This document shows positions 26,496-35,620 of a stretch of 64,000 nucleotides of DNA, piece after piece (position 1 is the first letter of the stretch; each line of letters begins with the position of its first letter). Where the stretch lies: the NCBI RefSeq assembly GCF_030034735.1, contig NZ_CP125370.1, positions 2,852,001-2,916,000 on the forward strand, written 5' to 3'. Under the pieces are notes generated by a model, which did not search any database, was not told where the DNA came from, and saw nothing but the letters and a program-made list of their open reading frames with translations. Position numbers and translations under genes: made by a program. This DNA comes from Paenibacillus sp. RC334 (GTDB lineage: Bacteria; Bacillota; Bacilli; Paenibacillales; Paenibacillaceae).

Positions 26496-28037
26496 TTGTT
26501 TAAGAATCAGTATTTTAAACTCTTCATACTGTCAGTACTGGCAGGGATGATGGCAGCGTGCTCTTCAGCACCATCAGCTTCACTCTCTTCATCTGTTGCA
26601 AATGCACCAGTAGATAAAAGTGTTACCCTATTGTTCAATGTGCAAAGCCCTTCTGTAGATCCTCATACGGATGTGAATTACACAGCCGTTCGTGCGGGAG
26701 TGAGTGAAACGCTTGTCAAGGTGAGCAAGGATCTCAAGCTGGAGGCTTGGCTTGCAGAGAAATGGGACAGTAAGGACGGACAACACTGGACCTTCAACAT
26801 CCGTTCAGGCGTGACCTTCCATAGCGGTAAAGCTGTCGATGCCGCTGCTGTCAAAGACTCTCTGGAAAGAGCACAAAAACTCAATCCATCGGTTAAAAAT
26901 GCGCTGCATATCCGTGATATTCAAGCAGATGGTCAGATTTTAAACATCACGACAAACAAGCCTTTTCCGGAATTTGTATCTGAGCTGGTTCATCCGAATA
27001 CGGCGGTGATAGATACCACTTCTACAGGTGATCTTCCATCAGGGACAGGCCCGTTCAAGGCCGCCAGCTTCCGCGCCGGAAGTGAACTGAATCTGGATCG
27101 TAATGAGCAATACTGGAATGGCGAAGTGAAGCTGAAGCATGCCAAATTCATGTTTAACGAAGACGCCAATGCACGTCAGCTTGCCTTTCAAGCCAAGGAT
27201 GCCGATATTGTGTACCGCCCGCCGATTGAAAGTCTTGATTTGCTGAAAGCCGATCCCACCGTTAAGGTTGACTCTCTTCCCAGCCTGCGGACGCATCAGC
27301 TCATTTACAATATGAATAACAACGATCTGAAAAAAACGGCGGTGCGTAAAGCATTCGATAGCCTGATTAATCGGGATGAGATTGCCAGCGGTATTATGTC
27401 CAGTCAAGGAACCCCTGCTCAAGGTCCATTCTTGTCTGACTTTCCTTTTTCACCAAAGTATACTAAGAAAAAGTTTGATTTGACTGCTGCGCGAGAAGGC
27501 TTCAAGCAGGCTGGATACAAAGTGCAGGATGGTAAAGTTACAACGCCCGAGGGCAAGTCGCTTCATCTTACATTACTGACTTACCAGTCGAGAGCAGAAC
27601 TCCCACTCATTTCACAGCTGATTCAGGCTAACGCCAAGGAGCTGGGCATAACGATTGATATCCGCCAGGTTGATAATATCGACGAATACCTTGCGGCTAA
27701 TCAGGATTGGGATTTGGCGACTTATAGCAGTATTACAGCCCCGCGTGGCGATGCAAGTTACTTCCTGAATGCGACTTACATGCCTGAGGGCGCGTTGAAT
27801 TATGGACGTGTGCATTTACCGGAAATGGAAGCTCTGATCACGAAGCTGAACATGACGGTGAACGAGGAACAACGTAACAAGCTAGCGCTGGAAGCCGTTG
27901 TACTAATTGATCAAGAAAACCTGCAATCCTTCCTTGTTCATCCGAATAACGTAGTGGCCTATCGAAATTACGTACATAACTGGGTGACAAGTCAAAGTGA
28001 ATACTATCTGCTGACTCAGGATCTGGATGTGAACTAA
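26496..28037 (+). CDS. ABC transporter substrate-binding lipoprotein, family 5 (nickel/metallophore or peptide)
   Basis: Binding lipoprotein of 513 residues, membrane-anchored at the Cys of MAACSSAP. Family-5 (OppA/NikA) features: SVDPHTDVNY, WTFNIRSGVTFHSGKAVDAAAVKDSLER, SGTGPFK. It starts at TTG 26496 with AAGGAGG upstream. First gene of a tight operon with two permeases and two ATPases. NikA and the opine-metallophore binder CntA are close in this family; peptide or opine uptake is also possible. A repeated TTACGAT (ATTACGATTACGATC at about 26466-26480) sits right at the ribosome binding site and resembles Zur-box half sites, which would hint at zinc control, but weakly. Confidence 0.85.
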   Translation: MFKNQYFKLFILSVLAGMMAACSSAPSASLSSSVANAPVDKSVTLLFNVQSPSVDPHTDVNYTAVRAGVSETLVKVSKDLKLEAWLAEKWDSKDGQHWTFNIRSGVTFHSGKAVDAAAVKDSLERAQKLNPSVKNALHIRDIQADGQILNITTNKPFPEFVSELVHPNTAVIDTTSTGDLPSGTGPFKAASFRAGSELNLDRNEQYWNGEVKLKHAKFMFNEDANARQLAFQAKDADIVYRPPIESLDLLKADPTVKVDSLPSLRTHQLIYNMNNNDLKKTAVRKAFDSLINRDEIASGIMSSQGTPAQGPFLSDFPFSPKYTKKKFDLTAAREGFKQAGYKVQDGKVTTPEGKSLHLTLLTYQSRAELPLISQLIQANAKELGITIDIRQVDNIDEYLAANQDWDLATYSSITAPRGDASYFLNATYMPEGALNYGRVHLPEMEALITKLNMTVNEEQRNKLALEAVVLIDQENLQSFLVHPNNVVAYRNYVHNWVTSQSEYYLLTQDLDVN

Positions 28038-28038
28038 G

Positions 28039-28983
28039 ATGCTCAAATCCATTGGCAAAAAGCTTTTCGAACTTGTATTGTTCTTTCTTATTCTCTCCTT
28101 TGTCAGCTTCTGTCTGCTCAAGCTTGTTCCGGGCGATCCCGTCCGGAGTATTCTCCGGGTAGATGATGTCGCGGTGTCCAATCAGCAAATTGCGGATATG
28201 CGCAGTCAACTGGGACTGGATCAACCGTTACCTGTGCAATATGGCAAGTGGCTGATTCAATTACTTCAGTTTGATTTTGGACAGTCTTATTTAACCCATC
28301 GTCCGGTATTCACAGAGTTCATGGAAAAGCTGCCTTATACACTCCTCCTTACCGGAGCCTCCCTGTTCATCATGCTGCTGATTGCTCTTCCATTGGGAAC
28401 CCTGTCGGCGTTGTATCGAAATCGCTGGTTTGACAGCGTCAGTCGCGTATTTGCCTTAATCGGCTCCTCGATCCCCAGCTTCTGGATGGGTCTCTTGTTT
28501 ATGGAGTGGTTTGCGGTTAAACTGCGAATTTTACCGTCCATGGGAGAGGGAACCGTTTTTCATCTGGTGCTCCCTTCCCTTACCTTGGGGTTGGCAATGT
28601 CTGCTGTCTATGTACGGATGATTCGTGCTAGTCTGATCGAAAGCTCGGGACAGGACTTTATTAAGGCGGCACAAGCACGTGGAATCGGTCCGGTGCGCAT
28701 CTTTTTCAGGCATATGTTCCGTCACAGTCTTGTGCCACTCATTACGGTGTTCAGTGAGAGCATAGGCAGCCTAATGGGAGGTACTGTGGTGATTGAGGTG
28801 CTGTTTGCCTATCCGGGGCTGGGCAAATGGATTGTCGATGCCATTGCTGCGAGGGATTACCCGATTATTCAGGGCTATACGCTATTTATGGCTGTGTTTA
28901 TCGTATGCATCAATATTTTGGTAGAACTGTCCTACCGTTGGGTTAATCCTGAAATTGCTTTGAAGGAGAAACGATTATCATGA
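28039..28983 (+). CDS. ABC transporter permease, NikB/OppB-like
   Basis: Inner-membrane permease of 314 residues with six helices. LKLVPGDPVRSIL near the N-terminus and the coupling motif region YVRMIRASLIESSGQDFIKAAQARG, noted by its E, A and G residues, are typical of the OppB/DppB/NikB family. It starts one base after the binding-protein stop and overlaps the next permease by four bases (ATGA). It pairs with that subunit to form the channel. Confidence 0.9.
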   Translation: MLKSIGKKLFELVLFFLILSFVSFCLLKLVPGDPVRSILRVDDVAVSNQQIADMRSQLGLDQPLPVQYGKWLIQLLQFDFGQSYLTHRPVFTEFMEKLPYTLLLTGASLFIMLLIALPLGTLSALYRNRWFDSVSRVFALIGSSIPSFWMGLLFMEWFAVKLRILPSMGEGTVFHLVLPSLTLGLAMSAVYVRMIRASLIESSGQDFIKAAQARGIGPVRIFFRHMFRHSLVPLITVFSESIGSLMGGTVVIEVLFAYPGLGKWIVDAIAARDYPIIQGYTLFMAVFIVCINILVELSYRWVNPEIALKEKRLS

Positions 28984-29834
28984 TAAAATCCATACATGCC
29001 GAAAACAGGCAGCTCATCAAGATGCGACTGTCCAAACCGTGGAGCGTAACGCTCTCCATCCTGTTCATTCTTGCAGCAATTGTAGTGCTTCCCCTTCTTG
29101 CCCCGCAAGATCCGTACCGTGTCCAGATGGGGAATCGACTCCAACCGATCAGTGCTATGCATTGGCTGGGAACTGACCATTTAGGCAGAGATATGCTGTC
29201 AAGGGTGATGTCAGGACTTCGGACGACTGTCGGAACCAGTTTATTAATATTGACCGTTTCACTGGTTGTTGGGGTTCCACTCGGACTACTGTCCGGGTTT
29301 GTTGGAGGCTGGATTGATCGCGTGTTCAAGCGGGTGGTTGATGCTTTTATGACATTACCTGATTATATCTTTGCCATTGTACTGAGTGGCCTGCTCGGGC
29401 CGGGCTTAATGAATCTTATTTTCGCTGTGACCGCAGTAAAATGGGTTAGTTATGCACGGCTCGTTCGCAGTATCGTTCTGGCTGAGAAGCAAAAGGATTA
29501 CATTTCATTATCTATACTGGCGGGTACATCCTCCCTGCGAATTGTCATGCGACATATTCTGCCCCACACGATCGGGAATGTACTGGTACTGGCTACGCTG
29601 GATATTGGCAAAATCATTTTGATGATTGCCTCTCTGTCCTTTTTGGGCTTGGGTCCACAGCCACCGATTCCCGAATGGGGCGCAATGCTGAATGAAGGGC
29701 GAGCATATTTTCAAATAGCTCCCCACCTGATGCTAGTTCCCGGGGTTGCTGTCTCACTTACGGTACTCCTGGCGAATGTCCTGGGAGACAAGCTTCGTGA
29801 CCAATATGATGTCAAAACCCGGACGGAGGTGTGA
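28980..29834 (+). CDS. ABC transporter permease, NikC/OppC-like
   Basis: 284-residue second permease, with a single helix, a periplasmic-type loop (HWLGTDHLGRDMLSRV, the OppC signature) and five further helices. The coupling loop reads RLVRSIVLAEKQKDYISLS. Overlaps the first permease by four bases. The following ATPase starts eight bases after its stop. Part of the nickel/peptide-type transporter. Confidence 0.9.
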   Translation: MIKSIHAENRQLIKMRLSKPWSVTLSILFILAAIVVLPLLAPQDPYRVQMGNRLQPISAMHWLGTDHLGRDMLSRVMSGLRTTVGTSLLILTVSLVVGVPLGLLSGFVGGWIDRVFKRVVDAFMTLPDYIFAIVLSGLLGPGLMNLIFAVTAVKWVSYARLVRSIVLAEKQKDYISLSILAGTSSLRIVMRHILPHTIGNVLVLATLDIGKIILMIASLSFLGLGPQPPIPEWGAMLNEGRAYFQIAPHLMLVPGVAVSLTVLLANVLGDKLRDQYDVKTRTEV

Positions 29835-29841
29835 ACCGGTT

Positions 29842-30675
29842 ATGCTGTCTATTAAAGACCTAACGATTCAGACCAAAGCAAAAACGATCGTAAACCGGCT
29901 TGAGCTTGCCGTTCGTCCGGGGGAATGGTTTGCTCTCGCCGGAGAAAGTGGTAGCGGAAAAAGCATGACCGCGTCTGCCATCGGCGGTCTTCTTCCCTCT
30001 TCCGTTACAGCCAAAGGGATCATTGCGTGGAAGGAGAATAATTTACTTGCCCTATCAGCCAAACAAATGCGTTCCTTGCTAGGCAATGAAATCTCTTATA
30101 TTTTTCAAGACTATCACGGGGCATTCACCCCCTTCCTTCGTATTGGAAGCCAGTTGGACGAGCTGATACGTGCCCATGGCAGACAGGATCGTAAAGCGCG
30201 CAAACAACGCTGTATGGAGGTGCTGGAGCGGGTACAGCTTCCTGCGGAGCGTGTGTATCGCAGTTATCCGTTCCAGCTCAGCGGCGGACAGTTGCAACGA
30301 GCCGCTATTGCTGCTGCACTGCTGCTGGAACCAAAGCTGCTTATTGCCGACGAGCCAACAACCGCGCTCGATACACTGACAGCCCACCGGGTTCTCCAAC
30401 TCATCAACCGGATACGGATGGAAACAGGGATTTCCGTATTGTGGATCACTCACGACCTACGGCATGTCCGCAAGTATGCGGACCGAATCGCGGTGATGCG
30501 TACAGGTTCACTTGTGGAGACTGGAGAGACGCAAGCCGTGCTGGATCATCCTTCGCATCCGTATACACGTCGGTTGCTGGCGGCCATTCCGCCATTGTCT
30601 CCAGGCGCTCCCGCACGTTTGCCCTACAGCACCGAAGAACAGACCACACCAGATAGGAGCGGATCACTTGGATAA
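29842..30675 (+). CDS. ABC transporter ATPase, NikD/OppD-like
   Basis: Cytoplasmic ATPase of 277 residues. Walker A GESGSGKSM, Q-loop in IFQDYHGAF, signature LSGGQLQRA, Walker B LLIADEPTTALD and switch WITHD are all present, so it should be active. The short C-terminal tail has HPYTRRLLAAIP, common in oligopeptide/nickel ATPases. The ATG at 29842 follows GGAGGTGTGAACCGGTT; the open frame extends further upstream inside the permease gene but this start matches the family. The next ATPase gene overlaps its end. Confidence 0.9.
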   Translation: MLSIKDLTIQTKAKTIVNRLELAVRPGEWFALAGESGSGKSMTASAIGGLLPSSVTAKGIIAWKENNLLALSAKQMRSLLGNEISYIFQDYHGAFTPFLRIGSQLDELIRAHGRQDRKARKQRCMEVLERVQLPAERVYRSYPFQLSGGQLQRAAIAAALLLEPKLLIADEPTTALDTLTAHRVLQLINRIRMETGISVLWITHDLRHVRKYADRIAVMRTGSLVETGETQAVLDHPSHPYTRRLLAAIPPLSPGAPARLPYSTEEQTTPDRSGSLG

Positions 30676-31511
30676 TGAAGCATTACCTCCTCAGCGGCTT
30701 GGCATTTCCAAGCCTGTTGTCACTGTTTCTGGTTTGACGAAGGCTTACGCAGGGGGCAAAACTGTGCTGCAAGATATCTCTCTGTCGATTTCCACCGGAG
30801 AATGTCTGGGTGTCGTCGGGGAAAGCGGCAGCGGAAAAAGTACGCTCGCTCGCTGTATTTTGACGCTGGACCCGTTGGATCAAGGCGAGCTGGTGCTAGA
30901 TGGGCGTGCAGTCCGGGGATTAAAGCGAAGTGAATTAAAGCGTATTCGTAGCAGACTTGGCGCCGTGTTTCAGCATCCCGCTGCGGCTTTGAACTCCAGA
31001 CTGACCATCCTGCAATCGTTGATGGAACCGCTGGATCAGCTCAAAGGCTATGTTCCCTCCTATATGACGGGTATGCCTTCGGGACGTAGGGACATTGCCG
31101 AGCACTTGCTCGGTATGGTGAAGCTTCCCTCCAGCTATCTGGATAAGTATCCCCATCAGCTCAGCGGCGGGGAAAAGCAACGCGTAACCATTGCGCGTGC
31201 CATCAGCACCGAGCCGGATTTTATCGTGCTGGATGAGCCGACGGGCCAGTCTGGATGTGACCACACAGGCCACCGTTTTAAATCTGCTAAAGGATTTGCA
31301 GGATAAACTGGGATTGGCATATCTATTTATTTCCCATGACCTGGCAGCCGTTCACTTTATGAGTGATCGGATCATGGTTATGAAAGATGGCAGTGTCCTT
31401 GAGCATTTTTCCAAGGAAGCTTTATTTCACTCAGATCGCCATTCCTATACACAATCGCTACTGGAGGTTTTTTCAACATGTTGCCTTCCCACCGAGCCTA
31501 TCTTGCTTTAG
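30668..31511 (+). CDS. ABC transporter ATPase, NikE/OppF-like, interrupted by a G-run frameshift
   Basis: Second ATPase of the transporter, about 280 residues if repaired. It starts at TTG 30668 (AGGAGCGG upstream), overlapping the first ATPase by eight bases. Walker A GESGSGKST, Q-loop VFQHPAAALN, signature LSGGEKQRV and Walker B FIVLDEPT are in the first frame, which then ends as a nonsense tail at 31306. Removing one G from the GGG at 31243-31245 gives DEPTASLDVTTQA and continues into the H-loop FISHDLAAVHFMSD and the end at 31511. This is probably a sequencing error, since every motif is otherwise intact. The MATE gene starts inside its last 34 bases. Confidence 0.8.
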
Positions 31512-32788
31512 CCATTCCTTTAATTATCTCGACGATTACAACCCCGCTACTCGGTGCGGTGGATACAGCGGTAATCGGTCATTTGAGCCACTCTGCCTAT
31601 TTGGGCGGTGTGGCAGTAGGCACTCTTATTTTTAATACTTTATATTGGCTGTTCGGCTTTCTGCGAGTCAGCACATCGGCTTTTACGGCACAGGCGGCCG
31701 GGGCTAAAAATAACGACCAGGGTATAGCCGCCCTCATGCGTCCGATGGGGATTGCTTTGGTGATCGGTGCGTTGTTCATTCTGCTGCAAAAGCCGATCCT
31801 GCTAGCCTCCCTCCAGCTTATCCATCCTGCTGAGGATGTGGCGGCGCAGGCATCGATTTATTTTAACATTCGTATTTGGGGAGCTCCCCTCACGCTGGTG
31901 AACTATGTACTGCTCGGCTGGCTAATGGGATTGTCTCGCGTAAAGGCTACATTGTTTTTGCAAATTTCCATGAATGTTATCAATATGGTGCTGGCTATTG
32001 TATTCACACAAATCATGCAATGGGATGTAGCTGGTGTGGCTGGCGCTACTCTGATTGCTGAGGTCCTCGCATGTGTGCTTGGTTTTGTGCTAGTGCTTCG
32101 TTCGTCGGTCTGGAGGGAATGGAAGCGCAGTGGACCGAGGGATTGGCGGGGATGGTTTGGAGCTGCGGAGCTGAAAAGCGTCATGGCAACGAACCTTGAC
32201 CTTATGATTCGGACAGCCTGTCTGCTGACGATGTTTAATCTGTTTACATCGAACAGCGCGAGTTTTGGAACCGATCAACTGGCAGCAAACGCTATTTTGC
32301 TGCAAATCCACTACCTTATGGCTTACTTTTTTGACGGTTTTGCCAACGCCAGCAGTATCATGACGGGTCAAGCCCGAGGTGCAAGGGATCCAAAAATGCT
32401 GCAAAGAGTTATTCATTTATCCTGGTTCTGGACGATTGTAACCAGCGTGCTGACGGGTGGGCTGTATTTTGCACTGAAGGAGCCGCTTATCCGTCTGTTT
32501 ACCGATAACGCTACCGTGATCAGCCTTACGGATCCATATAACGCTTGGCTAGTCGCCTTTCCACTGGCCGCTGGACTGGGTCTGGTCTTCTACGGTGTAT
32601 TTACAGGCATGACGGTGACGTACCCAATCCGTAATTCAATGCTCATTTCACTGGTCTTCTTTTTGATTGCGCTGTTCTGGTGCGTTCCCCACTATAGGAA
32701 TCATGGGCTTTGGCTCTCGTTCATCGTATTTGCTTTAGGGCGGTCGCTGTTTCTTGTGATCTATTTGCCTCGGTTGCAGAAGATATAG
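31478..32788 (+). CDS. MATE-family efflux transporter (DinF/NorM-like)
   Basis: 436-residue sodium- or proton-coupled exporter with about 12 helices. MATE family blocks: AIPLIISTITTPLLGAVDTAVIGHL, FLRVSTSAFTAQAAGA, LGWLMGLSRVKATL and AYFFDGFANASSIMTGQARGA (key residues only). GGAGGTTTTTTCAAC precedes ATG 31478, which lies inside the 3' end of the ATPase gene, so it is almost surely in the transporter operon. An exporter at the end of an opine/nickel-type importer operon is reminiscent of metallophore systems, where an efflux pump releases the metallophore, but no opine-synthesis genes are in this window. Confidence 0.87.
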   Translation: MLPSHRAYLALAIPLIISTITTPLLGAVDTAVIGHLSHSAYLGGVAVGTLIFNTLYWLFGFLRVSTSAFTAQAAGAKNNDQGIAALMRPMGIALVIGALFILLQKPILLASLQLIHPAEDVAAQASIYFNIRIWGAPLTLVNYVLLGWLMGLSRVKATLFLQISMNVINMVLAIVFTQIMQWDVAGVAGATLIAEVLACVLGFVLVLRSSVWREWKRSGPRDWRGWFGAAELKSVMATNLDLMIRTACLLTMFNLFTSNSASFGTDQLAANAILLQIHYLMAYFFDGFANASSIMTGQARGARDPKMLQRVIHLSWFWTIVTSVLTGGLYFALKEPLIRLFTDNATVISLTDPYNAWLVAFPLAAGLGLVFYGVFTGMTVTYPIRNSMLISLVFFLIALFWCVPHYRNHGLWLSFIVFALGRSLFLVIYLPRLQKI

Positions 32789-32824
32789 CAATTTATAGTG
32801 CTGGAGGATGTGTACATTCGTGGA

Positions 32825-32900
32825 TCTATGACCGCTACGAGAACGGATCATTCTTACGATCGCTGGCGCTTCTACAGAACGATTCCGTCCTCTCCGCTGG
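32825..32900 (-). repeat. Intergenic repeat element, copy A
   Basis: Read on the minus strand it begins CAGCGGAGAGGACGGAATCG and continues through AGAAGCGCCAGCGATCG to CCGTTCTCGTAGCGGTC. The same order of blocks occurs in copy B at 33037-33175 on the other strand. Copy A lacks the hairpin segment that copy B carries in its middle. Probably a dispersed non-coding repeat. Confidence 0.5.
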
Positions 32901-33036
32901 CTTTATGCTGCTTGCATCAATTATATTTTCAAACACAAAACACACCTAAATAAGTCACAAAACCTCGTGATTATTGAAGGCTTGCGACTTTTCTGATTTT
33001 TGATTCTTGTCCTTCGGCTTATAAACTGGCCACACT

Positions 33037-33175
33037 AAAAGCAGCGGAGAGGATGGAACGATTGCGGAAAAGCGGCAGCGGTCGCCTTTGTCTCCAGATT
33101 TACACCGCTGAGTGTAATTCAATAAATCTGGAGACAACAGCGTTTGGAGCAACGTTCCGTTCGCGGAGCGTCCAC
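33037..33175 (+). repeat. Intergenic repeat element, copy B, with internal hairpin
   Basis: Starts CAGCGGAGAGGATGGAACG and continues AAAAGCGGCAGCGGTCGCC. It then has a 15-bp perfect inverted repeat, TTGTCTCCAGATTTA (33088-33102) and its complement (33123-33137), and ends with CCGTTCGCGGAGCG. Its flanks resemble copy A in inverted orientation, as if the hairpin segment were inserted or lost as a unit. Confidence 0.5.
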
Positions 33176-33208
33176 CACAAACACCCGCTTTACATCGTAC
33201 TCAAAAGC

Positions 33209-33258
33209 AAAGGATGTCCCATCAACCATCTATATGATGGCGTTGGGACATCCTTTTT
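33209..33258. terminator. Strong bidirectional terminator between MATE and katA
   Basis: AAAGGATGTCCCA pairs with TGGGACATCCTTT (stems 33209-33221 and 33244-33256), with T-runs on both strands. It lies between convergent genes and serves katA on the minus strand. Confidence 0.75.
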
Positions 33259-33299
33259 AATTAATTAAGGTTATTTGTGTGTGGGAGTTGCGGACACCT

Positions 33300-34760
33300 C
33301 TACTCGCCTTGAGGAACGGTCAAGCCCAAACCTTCGGCTACACGGCGTCCGTACTCAGGATCAGCCTTGTAGAAATGTCCAATCTGACGCAGCTTGATTT
33401 CATCACTTTCCACCGGCTTCATCGCACCCACGATGTTTTGTACCAGACGCGCCCGTTCTTCTTCGCTGAGTAAGCGGTACAGATCGCCCGGTTGAGTATA
33501 GTGATCATGATGATCATAACCCACACTTTGTGCTTCTCCACTCACTTCAAAAGGAGCGATATTGTGCGCTGGTGACTCTTTGGGTCCACCAAGGCTATTG
33601 GGCTCATAATAGACCGATCCACCACCATTGTCGTCACTACGCAATGCACCATCACGTTGATAGTTGTGTACTTCCGCATGTGGTCGATTGATCGGTAATG
33701 AATTGTGATTTGCACCTACGCGGTAGCGATGTGCGTCTCCGTAGGCAAACAGGCGTCCTTGCAGCATTTTATCCGGAGATGCTTCAATACCTGGAACGAA
33801 CGAACCCGGAGAGAACGTTGCTTGCTCTACTTCTGCAAAATAGTTCTCAGGATTGCGATTTAATACCATGCGTCCCAGCTCGATCAGCGGGTAATCCTTT
33901 TGCGACCATACTTTCGTCACATCAAATGGATCAAAGCGGTATGTGTCCGCATCCTCCACAGGCATAATTTGCACATGAAGCCTCCATGCAGGGAAATCAC
34001 CCTTGTCAATGGCATTAAACAGATCTTCGGTATGATAATCCGGGTGTTCACCGGCAATTTTGGCAGCCAGTTCTACATCGAGATTTTGAACGCCTTGCTC
34101 TGTTTTAAAATGATATTTCACCCATACCGCCTGCCCTTCGGCATTGACCCACTTGAACGTGTGGCTACCGAATCCATGCATATGTCTGAGTGTAGCGGGA
34201 ATGCCGCGATCGGACATCAGAATACTTACTTGATGCAGCGATTCAGGAGATAAGGACCAGAAATCCCAAACAGCATTAGGGTTTTTCAGATGCGTTTGCG
34301 GGTGACGTTTTTGCGTATGAATAAAGTCCGGAAATTTGATAGCATCCCGGATGAAAAATACGGGTGTGTTGTTACCTACGAGATCGTAGTTGCCTTCCTC
34401 GGTATAAAACTTCACCGCAAAACCACGCGGGTCGCGTACCGTATCAGACGAGCCTTGCTCACCGGCAACCGTAGAAAAACGGATAAACATCGGTGTGCGC
34501 TTGCCTACCTCAGATAAAAAGCTTGCTTTTGTATAGGCAGATAAATCCTTAGTGACTTCAAAATAGCCGTGCGCTCCTGCGCCCTTGGCATGAACCACAC
34601 GCTCTGGCACACGTTCCCGGTTAAAATGCGCAAGCTTTTCCAGTAGATGCACATCCTGAATCAATATAGGTCCGCGTGATCCAGCCGTTATAGAATTTTG
34701 ATTATCACCGACAGGAGCGCCCCAGCTGGTAGTCAGGTTGGTTGGTTGTTTATTCATCAT
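33300..34760 (-). CDS. katA: Catalase, monofunctional haem type (KatA)
   Basis: Breaks hydrogen peroxide into water and oxygen. 486 residues, the length of small-subunit clade-3 catalases. The distal His is in [17 protein letters not shown], the Asn region in [12 protein letters not shown], and the haem-ligand Tyr in [14 protein letters not shown]. The start ATG at 34760 follows AAGAGGTGATTTCA. No PerR box is clear in the leader, but a long terminator-like hairpin lies only about 45 bases upstream of the start (see 34805-34881). Cytoplasmic oxidative-stress enzyme. Its only near same-strand neighbour is cysC, upstream. Confidence 0.95.
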   Translation of the reverse strand: MMNKQPTNLTTSWGAPVGDNQNSITAGSRGPILIQDVHLLEKLAHFNRERVPERVVHAKGAGAHGYFEVTKDLSAYTKASFLSEVGKRTPMFIRFSTVAGEQGSSDTVRDPRGFAVKFYTEEGNYDLVGNNTPVFFIRDAIKFPDFIHTQKRHPQTHLKNPNAVWDFWSLSPESLHQVSILMSDRGIPATLRHMHGFGSHTFKWVNAEGQAVWVKYHFKTEQGVQNLDVELAAKIAGEHPDYHTEDLFNAIDKGDFPAWRLHVQIMPVEDADTYRFDPFDVTKVWSQKDYPLIELGRMVLNRNPENYFAEVEQATFSPGSFVPGIEASPDKMLQGRLFAYGDAHRYRVGANHNSLPINRPHAEVHNYQRDGALRSDDNGGGSVYYEPNSLGGPKESPAHNIAPFEVSGEAQSVGYDHHDHYTQPGDLYRLLSEEERARLVQNIVGAMKPVESDEIKLRQIGHFYKADPEYGRRVAEGLGLTVPQGE

Positions 34761-34804
34761 TGAAATCACCTCTTGAATGAATTGGTTGGTTATGTGCTGT
34801 AAAC

Positions 34805-34881
34805 AAAAAACCTCCCGCCTCTAGCGCCGAACATCTGAAAAAACTAGGGGGAAATTTCAGACGGCTTCAAGATCGAGAGGT
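34805..34881 (-). terminator. Long terminator-like hairpin in the katA leader / after cysC
   Basis: On the minus strand ACCTCTCG (34881-34874) pairs with CGGGAGGT (34817-34810), with inner pairing CTGAA/TTCAG and AGCCG/CGGC, and TTTTTT follows (34810-34805). It lies 75 bases after cysC and 45 before katA. It may simply end cysC transcripts, but any katA promoter must then be inside or upstream of it, so it could attenuate katA. Confidence 0.55.
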
Positions 34882-34955
34882 CTATTCTATTTAAACATGA
34901 ATTCCATTTTAGATAATGAAGATTTCAGGAAGATTTGAAAAAGGTTTGGCGAAGA

Positions 34956-35558
34956 TTAGAGCAACAATGATTCCCTATCGAGAAAATCCAGTATATCCTG
35001 AACCGACTGGCCAATCTCCCGGCCTTCAGTGGATACGATGAGCTCAGGCTCCAAAGGTGCCTCGTAAGGCGCATCAATACCAGTAAAATGGCGTATTTCT
35101 CCGGCTCTTGCCTTCTTGTACATGCCTTTGGGATCACGTCGCTCGCATTCCTCCAAACTGCACTGGATATAGATTTCATAACAGCCTTCCTGCTGCAAGA
35201 TATCCTTTACCATTTCACGATCCTCACGATAAGGAGAGATCGTAGCACAAATCGTCAGCACTCCCGCATGTGACATCAGCTTCGCTACTTCAGCAATACG
35301 ACGAATGTTTTCTTTGCGGTCAGCGGGCAGGAAACCCAGATTGCGATTTAGACCATGCCGAACATTATCCCCATCCAAAATAAACGTGTGTATGCCTCGT
35401 GCAAATAGTGCTTTTTCCAGTGTGGAGGATACCGTTGATTTTCCCGAGCCAGACAGCCCCGTAAACCAAAGTACCGGGCTTTTATGCCCATTCAGAAGCT
35501 GGCGCGCTTGCTTGTCAACGTCTGACGCATGCCAGGTGACGTTCTCATTTGGATTCAT
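34956..35558 (-). CDS. cysC: Adenylylsulfate (APS) kinase
   Basis: Phosphorylates APS to PAPS, the activated sulfate used for sulfation or assimilatory reduction. 200 residues. P-loop GLSGSGKS, then [15 protein letters not shown] (APS-binding), [12 protein letters not shown] and [23 protein letters not shown], the last noted by its D-P-K-G-(M)Y motif. All are present and the length is normal. AAGGAGAGTGCTGA precedes the ATG. No sulfate permease, ATP sulfurylase or sulfotransferase is near, so its partner genes are elsewhere. It is separated from the ADP-ribose operon by about 60 bases with no terminator seen, so read-through is possible. Confidence 0.93.
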   Translation of the reverse strand: MNPNENVTWHASDVDKQARQLLNGHKSPVLWFTGLSGSGKSTVSSTLEKALFARGIHTFILDGDNVRHGLNRNLGFLPADRKENIRRIAEVAKLMSHAGVLTICATISPYREDREMVKDILQQEGCYEIYIQCSLEECERRDPKGMYKKARAGEIRHFTGIDAPYEAPLEPELIVSTEGREIGQSVQDILDFLDRESLLL

Positions 35559-35620
35559 TCAGCACTCTCCTTTTTCATAACTTATCACTGTATATGGTTT
35601 TTGAAACACGTCCCCCAGTT

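Noticed and set aside
30446..30667. Several open frames antisense to the ABC ATPase, NRPS and oxidoreductase genes.
   Set aside because: They follow the codon pattern of the real genes on the other strand and contain no domains.
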